From assembly GCF_002237555.1 (NCBI RefSeq), contig NZ_CP022540.1, forward strand, positions 4,593,001 through 4,657,000: a stretch of 64,000 nucleotides of DNA, written 5' to 3'. Both the position numbers and the translations under genes were made by a program. The DNA comes from Antarctobacter heliothermus (lineage in GTDB: Bacteria; Pseudomonadota; Alphaproteobacteria; Rhodobacterales; Rhodobacteraceae). A model generated the notes under the pieces. It had not been told where the DNA came from, made no database searches, and saw only the letters and a list, made by a program, of their open reading frames with translations. Position 1 is the stretch's first letter. Every line of letters starts with the position of its first letter. This document shows, piece by piece, positions 25,866 through 34,819 of this stretch.

Positions 25866-26124
25866 TCAGCGAAACTTCATTGGTTCATCACCATCAAACA
25901 GATACGAAAAATTCAAATTTTCGGCGTCGGAAAAACTTCGCGCCGCGAGGGTATCGACAATTCGTTTGTCTATCGTATCAACAAAACGTCCAAATTCCAT
26001 CTCATCCCGGATCACCTTGGCGACATCCTGCGCAATCTGAACTCTTTGTTGCGCCAGCAATTCTCCGATCCAGGGTCGGGATGTTTCGGCGAATATCTTG
26101 GCAGAGGCAATCATCAACTCGCGC
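25866..26124 (-). pseudogene. Response regulator, C-terminal piece cut off by IS256
   Basis: It encodes the C-terminal part of the disrupted regulator: after the junction it reads ELMIASAKIFAETSRP and ends GDEPMKFR. Joining it to the piece at 27501-27957, with one copy of the 8-bp duplication removed, gives one uninterrupted 235-residue frame. The helical content (LLAQQRVQIAQDVAKVIRDE) resembles a coiled-coil output or dimerisation region, not a DNA-binding domain. It has no start signal of its own. Confidence 0.8.
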
Positions 26125-27500
26125 GAGATATGCGCAGAAGTTGGTGACGCGTGATCAGGCGGCGTTTTGAAGTTGGCGGACGCCGTCGCGGAACTCAACC
26201 CCGCTGATGACCTCCGGGAGGCGATTCCGCCCGTCGAGTTTTCGCCATTTCGTCTGAGCAGACATCATCAGCCGGAAAGCCATGGCGAGCCCAGTCTTGC
26301 GGCTGAGGCAGCCCTTGGTGCGTTTCGTCCTGTGTCTGACGGTGGCGAACGTGCTCTCGATCGGATTTGACGTCCGGATGTGTTTCCAGTGTTCGGCCGG
26401 GTAGTCGTAGAAGGTCAGTAGTGCATCCCGATCCTTGACCAACTTGGCGACTGCCTTGTCCCATTTCACGCCGTAGGCATCGACGAAGAAGTCGAAGGCG
26501 GCCGACGCCGCGGCTCGGGTTTCGGCCTGCCAGATGTCGTGCAGGTGCGCCTTGGCCTTGGCTTGCACCGATTTCGGCAGCGCGTTGAGCACGTTCATGG
26601 TTTTGTGGAGCCAGCACCGCTGCTCCTGTGTCGAGGGGAAGACCTCGCGCAGTGCCGCCCAGAACCCCAGGGCGCCGTCGCCTATGGCGAGCTTGGGATC
26701 CTGCTTCAGTCCGCGGCGTTTGAGATCGAGCAGAACCTCGCGCCAACTCTGAGTGCTTTCGCGGAAGCCGTCGGTCATGGCCAGCAGCTCCTTGCGGCCG
26801 TATTCATCCGCACCCACGATCACCAAAACGCATTGTTTTTCCTCGGCCCTTCGCGGCTTGAAATAGACGCCGTCGGCCCAGATGTAGAGAAACCGCCGGG
26901 TGCCGAGGTCACGCTTTTCCCAGGCCTCGTACTCGGACCACCAGTCCGCTTTCAGCCGCGTGATCGTAGTGGCCGAGAGGCCCTTGGCGTGTGGCCCCAG
27001 CAGGGCGGCAAGCGCCTCACTGAAATCGCCGGTGGACACGCCCTTCAGGTAAAGCCAGGGCAGCAGCTCTTCGACCGACTTTGCCTTGCGCAGATACCGC
27101 GGCAGGATGCTGGGCGTGAACGCGATCTTGTCCGTGCCCGGCTTGCGGTCCCGCACACGCGGCACCGTCACGGCAACAGGCCCGACACCGGTCAAAATCT
27201 CACGCTCGGGCAGGTGCCCATGACGAACCAGTCTTGCGCGACCATCCTCAAGCTTGTGATCGGCAAAGGCGCCAAGCAGCGTGGACAGTTCCGCCTCAAT
27301 CGCCTGCTCGATCAGCTTGCGCGCGCCGTCCCGGATGAGGTCGGTCAGCGGGTCCGGCGAAATCCCGGATGGATCAGATAGCTGGGTGATGGTATTCTCT
27401 TGCATGTGGCATATCCCTTTCTCGGTTGAGAATTGACGGCGCTTCGACACCGCCATGATATGTCGCCCCTCAGGGCATCACCAACTTTCGCGCATATCTC
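26125..27500 (-). mobile_element. Complete IS256-family insertion sequence (1376 bp)
   Basis: The left end GAGATATGCGCAGAAGTTGG and the inverted right end GAGATATGCGCGAAAGTTGG match over 23 of 26 bases when extended. The element is flanked by an 8-bp direct repeat ACTCGCGC at 26117-26124 and 27501-27508, the duplication size expected for IS256. One transposase gene fills it. The preserved ends and intact transposase suggest a recent and possibly still active insertion. Confidence 0.95.
26155..27405 (-). CDS. IS256-family (mutator-type) transposase
   Basis: 416 residues. The DDE residues can be placed: Asp in YIWADGVYFKPR, Asp in AIGDGALGFWAALREVFP followed by the conserved CWLHKTMNVL helix, and Glu in NPIESTFATVRHRTKRTKG. 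ATG at 27405 is preferred over the longer frame because MQENTITQL is the usual start for these proteins and the upstream part runs into the terminal region. It appears full length with no frameshift. Confidence 0.93.
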   Translation of the reverse strand: MQENTITQLSDPSGISPDPLTDLIRDGARKLIEQAIEAELSTLLGAFADHKLEDGRARLVRHGHLPEREILTGVGPVAVTVPRVRDRKPGTDKIAFTPSILPRYLRKAKSVEELLPWLYLKGVSTGDFSEALAALLGPHAKGLSATTITRLKADWWSEYEAWEKRDLGTRRFLYIWADGVYFKPRRAEEKQCVLVIVGADEYGRKELLAMTDGFRESTQSWREVLLDLKRRGLKQDPKLAIGDGALGFWAALREVFPSTQEQRCWLHKTMNVLNALPKSVQAKAKAHLHDIWQAETRAAASAAFDFFVDAYGVKWDKAVAKLVKDRDALLTFYDYPAEHWKHIRTSNPIESTFATVRHRTKRTKGCLSRKTGLAMAFRLMMSAQTKWRKLDGRNRLPEVISGVEFRDGVRQLQNAA

Positions 27501-27957
27501 ACTCGCGCAGTTTGTCGATACTCAGCGCATCCTTGTCGAGACAATCCAGAGAGTCCTTCTTCATCGACGCCACGGCGACATCCGTGCGCATCTCTGACGA
27601 GATCATGACAATCGCCGCGCCAAAGTTCATCGGGTGGTTCTGAACTATCCGCTGGGCGTGCAACCCGTTGCCATGCGGTAGCAGGTAATCGATAAAAACC
27701 ACGTCATAGGCGCGTTCGTCCAACGCACTTTCAAACTCCGGAATATCCACGGCAGTCCATGACCTTACCGGCAACCCGGTCTTCTGGCAGTCGCGTATGA
27801 TCCTGCTTTGGTCAAAACGGCTGTCGTCCAAGATCAGGATGTCAAACCCGTTGGTGCGTTCGTAAGCGGTCGAAGCCTCGTGATAGCGCGCCTTCTCCTC
27901 AGGCAAATCACCTAGGGCCGTCGGGCCAGCCGTCGGGCCGCTCGGTGTTTGGTGCAT
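27501..27957 (-). pseudogene. Response regulator receiver domain, N-terminal piece
   Basis: Starting at ATG 27957, it holds a CheY-like receiver domain: FDILILDDSR (acidic pair), YDVVFIDYLLPHGNG with the likely phospho-acceptor Asp, and VMISSE in place of the usual threonine/serine strand. The frame stops in the first bases of the IS256 element, so the live product would be a truncated receiver of about 152 residues. An IS5-type element ends six bases upstream of the start codon and probably removes the native promoter. Confidence 0.8.
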
Positions 27958-28023
27958 CGCTAGGCCGTGTTGCCAAAAGGGATTCACAGTGTGGCCCTGA
28001 CGTGATTCAAGCTGGTATCTGCT

Positions 28024-28350
28024 ATGGAGACCAGCTTGGCACGAGACCTGATGGCGGACGGCGAATGGGCGTTCTTTGAGCATTTCATCCTTGCTGCACG
28101 TGCCCCGAACGGACGTAAGCCAACCAATCATCGCATTGTTCTGGATGGGATTTTCTGGATCGCCCGGACCGGATCGCCGTGGCGGGACCTGCCGGAAGAA
28201 TTCGGCAAATGGCCGAGCGTCTACAGGCAATTCCGACGTTGGACACTTTCAGGCCTGTGGGAGGACATTCTTGAGGGCCTGAACCATTGTGGAGCGGTGC
28301 CGGACGCCCTCCAAATGGTCGACAGCACCGTAATCCGCGCTCACCATTAG
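28024..28350 (+). CDS. IS5/IS427 transposase OrfA
   Basis: 108 residues with the N-terminal DUF4096-type region (RIVLDGIFWIARTGSPWRDL, YRQFRRWTLSGLWEDIL) and the first catalytic Asp in MVDSTVIRAHH. It ends at TAG 28348, just before the GAAGGGGGA run where these elements normally shift frame. Comparison with relatives reading HHQAAGAKGG suggests the TAG replaced a CAG, so the full transposase may not be made. Confidence 0.85.
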   Translation: METSLARDLMADGEWAFFEHFILAARAPNGRKPTNHRIVLDGIFWIARTGSPWRDLPEEFGKWPSVYRQFRRWTLSGLWEDILEGLNHCGAVPDALQMVDSTVIRAHH

Positions 28351-28451
28351 GCAGCGGGCGCTGAAGGGGGACTCCGCGACCGGGTTTTGGCCGCTCAAGA
28401 GGTGGGTTCACGACCAAAATCCACCTCCGCGTCCACGCGGCAGGACTGCCA

Positions 28452-28811
28452 ATGAGGTCTGAAATAACACCGGGTCAAACATCCGATTATCTTGGCTTTG
28501 ACATGGTCATGGCGGACAACCTGCCTGAGCCGGCGGCTCTTCTGGCGGATCGCGGCTATGACGCTGATCGCATTCGCAAAACTATGGAAAAGCGCAATAT
28601 CCTGCCTCAGATCCCCATGCGGAAATCGCGCAGAATGCGGGTCGGAGTGGATCACTCGCTCTACCAGCTTCGCAACATGGTTGAACGGTGCTTCAATAAG
28701 ATGAAGAACGCCCGCCGTGTCGCAACCCGTTGCGACAAAACCGCCGAGAGGTTCCTCGGCATCATCGACATAACGTCAATCCGGCTTTGGGTGCGTCATT
28801 TGTCAACATGA
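28452..28811 (+). CDS. IS5/IS427 transposase OrfB
   Basis: It supplies the rest of the DDE domain: LLADRGYDADRIR (second Asp) and NMVERCFNKMKNARRVATR (Glu). The frame is open from 28365 and reads GFGRSRGGFTTKIHLRVHA before the ATG, so the natural product is an OrfAB fusion made by frameshifting. On its own it lacks the first catalytic Asp. Confidence 0.85.
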   Translation: MRSEITPGQTSDYLGFDMVMADNLPEPAALLADRGYDADRIRKTMEKRNILPQIPMRKSRRMRVGVDHSLYQLRNMVERCFNKMKNARRVATRCDKTAERFLGIIDITSIRLWVRHLST

Positions 28812-28816
28812 CCTAG

Positions 28817-29358
28817 GCTTCCGGTCCATTGGACCGCGATGGCCGTCTGGAGAGGTACACAAGGGCGAATGCCATGCACCTCTTTGGGTCCAGGCCAAGA
28901 GCTTTCCGCTTACGCGATCGCATGCTTTTTGAATGGTTGATTGCAAACCCCAACGCTACTCGGGGCGCACTCGCACCGGAATCGGCTCTCTTGGCCTCGA
29001 TCAACGTCAGGCTGATCTCTCGGTCACGGGCACCTTTAAAGTGAAGAAAGTTTGGTGAGAGTCCCGGCGATAGCAGAGCGAGACGGGTCACGAGATCATA
29101 ACCCAAGGCGGCAAAATCGTCGGGGGAGGGGGTGGCGCCATCACGCAAGGGGAAAGTTACCTCCTGCTGGGGGGCGCAACTGAGCCAGCAAGTCGCCGCT
29201 GATCAAGACATTTTCCGGGGTCCACCGCCCCACTCGTTGGGAAAAAGAAATCGCATGACGGGCATCCGCCAGACCGGCACACTGAAACAGCCGAAAGGCG
29301 AACCCGCAGGGAGGCTATCGGATCGACCTCGGGGCGATCCGTACAAATGGAGACAATC
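28817..29358. other. Region of about 540 bases without a confident gene
   Basis: On the minus strand one frame (28813-29148, with a DDFAALGYDLVTRLALLSPG segment) and a neighbouring frame ending near 29157 (ENVLISGDLLAQLRPPAGG) look like pieces of one older gene separated by frameshifts, but no family can be named. A short plus-strand frame at 28829-29044 is equally unsupported. The end of the stretch must contain the promoter of the oxidoreductase at 29359. It is best regarded as degraded sequence next to the IS elements. Confidence 0.4.
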
Positions 29359-30384
29359 TTGAGTATACGAATTGCCATCATCGGTGCAGGGTTGATGGGC
29401 GCGGACCATGCGAGGATCGTGGCCAAAGACATGCCCGGCGCGACACTGCAGGTCGTCTGCGATATGGACGCAGCCAGAGCAAAATCCGTGGCAGACGCCT
29501 GCGGTGCCAAAGACACGGAAAGTGATCCAGAGGGCGTCATCGCCCGCGCGGACGTAGACGCGGTGATCGTCGCCTCCCCAGATTTCACCCATGCCCCGCT
29601 GTCGCGGGCCTGTATCGCGGCGGGCAAACGCGTGCTGTGCGAAAAGCCATTGTCCCAAAGTTCTGCCGAATGTCTGGAGGTGATGCAGGCTGAACAGGCC
29701 GCTGGTGTGCGGCATGTGATGCTGGGCTTCATGCGGCGCTATGACCAGTCATATGTCGAGATGCGCGCCGCCCTCGCCAGCGGCGATCTGGGGCGCGCCT
29801 TGATGATGCACAACTTTCACCGCAACGTTGAAACACCCGCCGCGAATTTTACCGGGGCGATGGCGATCACCAATTCAGCCCCGCATGAATTTGACGTCGT
29901 TCGGCATGTTCTGGGCACCGAACTCACCTCGATCACTGCGCATCAGCCCCGGCGCTCTGACGACCGTGTCGCCCCTGTGGTGATGGTTTTGGACACGGCC
30001 GACGGCCAGCTTGTGACAATTGAGATCAACAACAACGCAGCCTATGGCTACGATGTCCGCGCCGAGCTTGTTGGAGAAGCGGGAAGCATCACGATGAACA
30101 ACGTCGCCTACACCCGGACAGATATTCGTCTGGCGTCGTCCACGCGCTACGACGGCGATTGGCGAGGGCGGTATCATGAGGCCTATGTCCGTCAAAACCG
30201 TAGCTTTGCCGCCTTTGTCGAAACCGATGTTTTCCCTGAAATCGCTTCGGACTGTTGGGACGGCTATTGCGCCTCACTCATCGCAGAGGCAGGGGTAAAA
30301 GCGCTGAAGTCGGGCATGAAGCAGCCCATCGAAATGATCAACCAGCCGCTGTTCTACGCAACCGCCAAAGGAACCCTGGCGTAA
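29359..30384 (+). CDS. Gfo/Idh/MocA-family oxidoreductase
   Basis: 341 residues. The NAD(P)-binding motif IAIIGAGLMGADHARI is at the N-terminus, CEKPLS holds the conserved lysine, and NSAPHEFDVVRHVLG contains the family D-x-x-R-x-L-type catalytic segment. The overall pattern is that of myo-inositol 2-dehydrogenase-like sugar dehydrogenases. TTG at 29359 is chosen: GGAG lies six bases upstream and the protein then begins (M)SIRIAIIGAG, as in relatives. ATG at 29347 would place that ribosome site inside the gene. It is convergent with the GntR gene. The substrate is unknown. Confidence 0.85.
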   Translation: MSIRIAIIGAGLMGADHARIVAKDMPGATLQVVCDMDAARAKSVADACGAKDTESDPEGVIARADVDAVIVASPDFTHAPLSRACIAAGKRVLCEKPLSQSSAECLEVMQAEQAAGVRHVMLGFMRRYDQSYVEMRAALASGDLGRALMMHNFHRNVETPAANFTGAMAITNSAPHEFDVVRHVLGTELTSITAHQPRRSDDRVAPVVMVLDTADGQLVTIEINNNAAYGYDVRAELVGEAGSITMNNVAYTRTDIRLASSTRYDGDWRGRYHEAYVRQNRSFAAFVETDVFPEIASDCWDGYCASLIAEAGVKALKSGMKQPIEMINQPLFYATAKGTLA

Positions 30385-30469
30385 AACCATACACCTTTAA
30401 GATATCGGCGCCTTACACAGGCTCCAAAGGACCGCCCGAGCAGCCTCGACCCGGCAGTCGCATCAGGCG

Positions 30470-31189
30470 CTACCGCTGCAACTGCCGGATCAAGCCTAGC
30501 GCTCTGTTCAGGTGAAGGTCCATAGCCTTGTCGGCGTCATCCGGTTTGCGGGCCGCAATCGCGTCCACGATTTTGCGATGTTCCTCGATCGACCTTTGCA
30601 GGTTGGCATCCCCGGTTTCAGAGGCTGACCCCGGCAGGGCCACGCGCATGCGCGGGATCAGCAACGGGCCCAGATGGTCAAGAAGATCCGACAGATAGGC
30701 ATTGCCGCTGGCCGCCGCGATAGCATGGTGGAACCGAAAATCCGCCTGCGCCGCGCCCTGCCCTTCTGTCGCCGCTGCCTCATAGTCAGCCATGGCCTTG
30801 CGTATTTGTCCGAGTTGAGCCGCGGAATGGCGTTCAGCGGCAAGGGCGGCGGCAACTGTTTCCAGTCCCAAACGCATCTCCAGAATGGCCTGCACGTCTT
30901 CCAGCCTGTCCGCGGTGGGGATCTCGAACTGGCGTGACGGTTGCGGACCAGCTGTAACCACCAATGTCCCATCCGGACCCTGTTCAAGGTGCCCGGCAGC
31001 CGACAGGCTCTCCAGCGCAAGATCGACCACGGATCCGGATGTCACGAAATCCGCTGCCAACACGTCGCGCTTACCCGGCGAGGTTCCCGGGGCCAGTGTC
31101 CCGTCGGTGATACGCGCCAAGATGCTATGCTCGATCTGTTCGGCAATCTTGTGCATCCAAAGCGCGCGGCGGGTCATCGGTTGCACCAT
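30470..31189 (-). CDS. GntR/FadR-family regulator
   Basis: 239 residues: an N-terminal winged helix (IEHSILARITDGTLAPGTSPGKR, somewhat divergent in its recognition helix) and a C-terminal FCD ligand domain with metal-type motifs (RFHHAIAAASGNAYL, SIEEHRKIVDAIAARKPDDA, DLHLNRAL). ATG at 31189 follows GGGAGG, which overlaps the end of the DUF475 gene. It is the last gene of the long ABC transporter operon and probably regulates it in response to a carboxylate-type ligand. Confidence 0.85.
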   Translation of the reverse strand: MVQPMTRRALWMHKIAEQIEHSILARITDGTLAPGTSPGKRDVLAADFVTSGSVVDLALESLSAAGHLEQGPDGTLVVTAGPQPSRQFEIPTADRLEDVQAILEMRLGLETVAAALAAERHSAAQLGQIRKAMADYEAAATEGQGAAQADFRFHHAIAAASGNAYLSDLLDHLGPLLIPRMRVALPGSASETGDANLQRSIEEHRKIVDAIAARKPDDADKAMDLHLNRALGLIRQLQR

Positions 31190-31191
31190 CT

Positions 31192-32232
31192 TCAGCCTCC
31201 CTTGACTGAACGTTCGTACCGGATTGACGCCAACAGCGACAGGCCGATCAAGCAGGCCCCGACAAGGCCGGTGATGACCTCCGGGATATGGACAAGCGCC
31301 TGTGTGAACATCACCAGCGACAACACAAGTACGGAGTAAAACGCCCCGTGTTCAAGGTAACGGAACTGGGCAAGCGTCTTGCGTTCGACCAGCATCAGAG
31401 TCATGGCGCGGACGTAAAACGCACCTATGCCAAGCCCGATGGCGATCAGGAACAGGTTCTGTGTCAGGGCAAAAGCGCCAATGACCCCATCAAAGGAAAA
31501 GCTGGCGTCCAGCACTTCGAGATACAAAAACGCCCCCAGCCCACCAGAGGCGGCGGCGGTGCGGGCATCCTCTGCGGAATCGAGGATATGGCCGACCAAC
31601 TCGACTGCGAGGAAAGTCAGCAATCCGCAGACCGAAGCAAACAGGAACTCTGCGCCCTTGTGGCCCGGCAAGGCCAGCGAAAAGCCCAGCGCAATAGCCA
31701 GAACAAGCGCCACTTCCAGACCCCGGATCGCTGCCCAGTCCCGCAGGCGGCTCTCGACGGCGCGCAGCCAGTCCACGTCTTTGTCCTGATCAATGAAATA
31801 GTTCAGAGCCACCATCATCAGAAAGGTGCCGCCAAAAGCCGAGATCGACAGATGTGCCTCGTCCATGATGTGGGCGTATTCCTGTGGTTCACGCGCCGCC
31901 AGAAAAACAGCCTCTATCGGGCCCATCCGACCGGCGATGGCGACCACCGCCAGCGGAAAGACGATGCGCATCCCGAACACCGCAATCAGAATGCCCCATG
32001 TCAGGAAACGGCGCTGCCAGACCGGCGTCATGTCCTTGAGTTTGTTGGCATTCACAATGGCATTGTCGAAGCTGAGCGAGATTTCCAGAACCGCCAGAAT
32101 TGCGCCGATCATGAAAAAGGACAGCGCCCCGCTTGCAGTGCCCGTCGTGCGCCAACCCAGCCAACCTGCAAGAACCAACCCGGCAAGCGTCAGCCCCACC
32201 GGCCAGCGGAAATAGGACATCAAGGGCGTCAT
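31192..32232 (-). CDS. DUF475/TerC-like integral membrane protein
   Basis: 346 residues with about nine transmembrane helices. EISLSFDNAIVNANKLKDM in the second helix and EVLDASFSFDGVIGAFALT in a later one repeat the acidic S-F/L-D-N/G motif of the TerC/DUF475 superfamily, members of which are linked to manganese or other metal export. The start overlaps the hydroxyacid dehydrogenase stop (ATGA). Its place inside a peptide-type ABC transporter operon is unusual and its role there is unknown. Confidence 0.85.
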   Translation of the reverse strand: MTPLMSYFRWPVGLTLAGLVLAGWLGWRTTGTASGALSFFMIGAILAVLEISLSFDNAIVNANKLKDMTPVWQRRFLTWGILIAVFGMRIVFPLAVVAIAGRMGPIEAVFLAAREPQEYAHIMDEAHLSISAFGGTFLMMVALNYFIDQDKDVDWLRAVESRLRDWAAIRGLEVALVLAIALGFSLALPGHKGAEFLFASVCGLLTFLAVELVGHILDSAEDARTAAASGGLGAFLYLEVLDASFSFDGVIGAFALTQNLFLIAIGLGIGAFYVRAMTLMLVERKTLAQFRYLEHGAFYSVLVLSLVMFTQALVHIPEVITGLVGACLIGLSLLASIRYERSVKGG

Positions 32233-33191
32233 GAAGCGCGTCCCGACCGTCCAAACACAGGCGTCACCAGAGGGTTGCCGGCATAATGCGCCGCCAGATT
32301 GTCGACCACCGTTTGCGCCATGGCATCGCGCGTCTCGACCGTTCCGCTGGCGTGATGCGGGTACAGGGTCACATTGGGCAGGCCCGTCAGTGCCGGATCG
32401 GGGTTGGGTTCATTCATATAAACGTCCAGCCCTGCACTGCCCAGACGGCCATCAGACAAGGCGGCGATCAAGGCGGCTTCGTCCACGACGCTGCCTCTGG
32501 CGACATTGATCAGCGTGCCCGTGGGGCCAAGCGCGTTCAGCACGGAGGCGTTGATCATTCCTTCGGTCTCTGGACCGCCGGGAACGACAACGATCAGGAT
32601 GTCCGACCAAGCCGCCAGTGCAGTCGCGTTTTCGAAATACTGATAGGCCACAGGTTTGACGCTGCGCGCGGTATAGCCCAGCTCGACCTTTAGCGGCTCC
32701 AGCCGATCTGCGATGGCTTGCCCGATGGTACCTAAGCCGAGGATACCGGCCTTTTTACCCTTGATCGACGACAGCAAAGGGAACATGCCGTCGCGCCCCC
32801 AGTCACCCGTTTTGACATACGCATGGGCCGGCACCAACTGTCGGCGACAGGCCAGCGTCAATAGCAGCGCGACATCGGCCACATCGTCACAAAGCGCGTC
32901 GGAACTGTTTGTAAGGGCAATCCCCCGGTCACGCAGGGCCGCATCGTCAATGCTTTCGAAACCGGCAGAGGAACAGGCGACAATCTCAAGGTTTGGCAAA
33001 TGCTCCAGATCGGCGCGGGTCAGGGCGGCATGCCCGTTGGTCACGACCCCGGTGCAGCGCGGTCCGTGTTCCTGCAAAAACGCCGCGCGGTCGTCCGCCT
33101 GATCCAGCCGGTGCAGAGTATAGGCGGCCTCCAACTGGGCCATGGCCTTGTCGCGCGGGGGGACGAAAATCATCACGTCAGGTCTGCTCAT
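32229..33191 (-). CDS. D-2-hydroxyacid dehydrogenase (glyoxylate/hydroxypyruvate reductase-like)
   Basis: 320 residues. The NAD(P) motif GILGLGTIGQAIA is near residue 150. Catalytic residues fit the family: Arg in NVARGSVVDEAAL, a Glu near YMNEPNPD, and His in LYPHHASGT. ATG at 33191 overlaps the ATPase stop as TGATG and has GAGG upstream; a GTG one codon earlier is possible. It probably reduces or oxidises a 2-keto/2-hydroxyacid derived from the imported substrate. Confidence 0.87.
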   Translation of the reverse strand: MSRPDVMIFVPPRDKAMAQLEAAYTLHRLDQADDRAAFLQEHGPRCTGVVTNGHAALTRADLEHLPNLEIVACSSAGFESIDDAALRDRGIALTNSSDALCDDVADVALLLTLACRRQLVPAHAYVKTGDWGRDGMFPLLSSIKGKKAGILGLGTIGQAIADRLEPLKVELGYTARSVKPVAYQYFENATALAAWSDILIVVVPGGPETEGMINASVLNALGPTGTLINVARGSVVDEAALIAALSDGRLGSAGLDVYMNEPNPDPALTGLPNVTLYPHHASGTVETRDAMAQTVVDNLAAHYAGNPLVTPVFGRSGRAS

Positions 33192-34819
33192 CACGATGCC
33201 TCTTGCATTGCCAGCCGCACACGGCGGCGTTCCGCCTGAACAGCCGGATCGGGGTGCAACGACGCGGCCATCAGGTTTCGGGTGTATTCCATTCGCGGCG
33301 CGTCAAAGATCTGCGCCACTGGCCCTTGTTCAACAATTCGCCCGCCCTGCATGACAACCACCCGATGCGCAAAATCCCGCACCAAAGGCAGATCATGGGC
33401 GATAAACAGATAGCTAAGGCCAAGCGCGTCCTGCAAACCGGTCAGCAGGTCGATCACCTGCGCCTGAATGGACACGTCCAGCGCCGAAACCGCCTCGTCG
33501 CAGACGATCAGCTTTGGCTCCAGCGCCAGCGCCCGGGCGATTGCAATGCGCTGTCGCTGACCGCCGGAAAACTGGTGCGGATAGCGGTGCATATGCCCCG
33601 CCTCAAGGCCGACTTGATCCAACAGATCGCGCACGCGGTCCTTCCACTGCGCTTTTGGCAGGATCTCGGGGTGGATGGCAAACCCCTCGGACACGATGTC
33701 ATAGACCGTCATCCTCGGGTTCAACGATTGCGTAGGATCCTGAAACACCATCTGGATGTCGCGGCGCAGCGCGAACAGCTCTTTCGGCGGCATGGTCACC
33801 AGATCGCGTCCCTGCCACAGCGCCTCACCCGAGGTCGCGTCCTCTAGCCGCAACAGCGTCTTGGCCAGGGTCGACTTGCCTGACCCGCTTTCGCCCACAA
33901 CGGCGACGGTTTCCCCGGGCAGGACGGTCAGGCTGGCGTTGTCCAGCGCCACAAATGCGCCGAAATGTTTGGTCAAGCCGTTGATTTCAAGGATCGGAGT
34001 GATCCCGGTATCAAGCGGGGCGGTGATCTCACCCGACCCGGGCACTGCACCGATCAGCTTTTTCGTATAGGGATGCCTTGGGTTGGCATAGACGTCGGAC
34101 GCACTGCCGGTTTCGACGATCTGGCCCGAGTTCATCACGACGACCCGGTCAGCCACCTCTGCCACAACCCCCAGATCATGGGTAATCAGCAACAGACCCA
34201 TGCCGGTTTCCTGCTGCAACTCGTCCAACAGCGCTAAGATCTGGGCCTGAACCGTCACATCCAGAGCAGTCGTCGGTTCATCCGCAATCAGAATGTCAGG
34301 CTTCAGCGCCAACGCCATGGCAATCATCAGCCTTTGTCGTTGACCGCCAGAAAACTGATGGGGATAGGCGTCGACCTTGTTGGCAAAATCAGGGATGCCG
34401 ACCCGTTCAAGCAGTTCCAAACACCGCGCGCGGGCCTGATCTCGTGGTGTGCCATGGGCGGTCATGATCTCTTCGATCTGCCAGCCCACCTTGTAGACTG
34501 GGTTCAGGTGGCTCAGCGGATCCTGAAAGATCATCGCAATGCGTTTGCCGTTCAATTGGCGGCGGTCTTCATTGCTCATCTTCAGCAAATCGCGCCCGTC
34601 GAACAGGATCTCGCCAGAGACGATTTCCCCTGGTGGGCAGTCGATCAGGTTCATGATCGCAGAGGCAGAAACCGATTTCCCTGATCCGCTCTCGCCCAGA
34701 ATGGCAAGGCATTCACCCCGGTCAAGATGCCAATGCACGTCACGTACCGCGTGAACGGTGCCTTGTGCGGTATGAAAATCGACCGATAGGCCGCGCACCT
34801 CCAGAAGATGATCAGCCAT
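33191..34819 (-). CDS. Fused double ATPase of a peptide/opine-type ABC importer (DppDF-like)
   Basis: 542 residues with two complete ABC domains. Domain 1 has Walker [10 protein letters not shown], signature FSGGQRQRLMIAMAL and Walker B ILIADEP; domain 2 has [24 protein letters not shown] and LIVCDEA, each with the oligopeptide-family C-terminal extension. The fusion replaces the usual separate D and F subunits. ATG at 34819 follows GGAGG and overlaps the permease stop by eight bases. It energises the two permeases encoded just upstream. Confidence 0.93.
   Translation of the reverse strand: MADHLLEVRGLSVDFHTAQGTVHAVRDVHWHLDRGECLAILGESGSGKSVSASAIMNLIDCPPGEIVSGEILFDGRDLLKMSNEDRRQLNGKRIAMIFQDPLSHLNPVYKVGWQIEEIMTAHGTPRDQARARCLELLERVGIPDFANKVDAYPHQFSGGQRQRLMIAMALALKPDILIADEPTTALDVTVQAQILALLDELQQETGMGLLLITHDLGVVAEVADRVVVMNSGQIVETGSASDVYANPRHPYTKKLIGAVPGSGEITAPLDTGITPILEINGLTKHFGAFVALDNASLTVLPGETVAVVGESGSGKSTLAKTLLRLEDATSGEALWQGRDLVTMPPKELFALRRDIQMVFQDPTQSLNPRMTVYDIVSEGFAIHPEILPKAQWKDRVRDLLDQVGLEAGHMHRYPHQFSGGQRQRIAIARALALEPKLIVCDEAVSALDVSIQAQVIDLLTGLQDALGLSYLFIAHDLPLVRDFAHRVVVMQGGRIVEQGPVAQIFDAPRMEYTRNLMAASLHPDPAVQAERRRVRLAMQEAS

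Larger units (their letters stand above)
27964..28812 (+). mobile_element. IS5-family (IS427-like) insertion sequence (849 bp)
   Basis: The ends GCCGTGTTGCCAAAAG and, inverted, GTCATGTTGACAAATG are imperfect inverted repeats. CTAG flanks both sides (27960-27963 and 28813-28816), consistent with IS427-group target choice. It carries two overlapping frames for a DDE transposase, orfA and orfB, as usual for this group. Confidence 0.88.

Noticed and set aside
28829..29044. 71-codon plus-strand frame next to the IS5 element
   Set aside because: It has no ribosome site or recognisable domain and overlaps an equally weak minus-strand frame.
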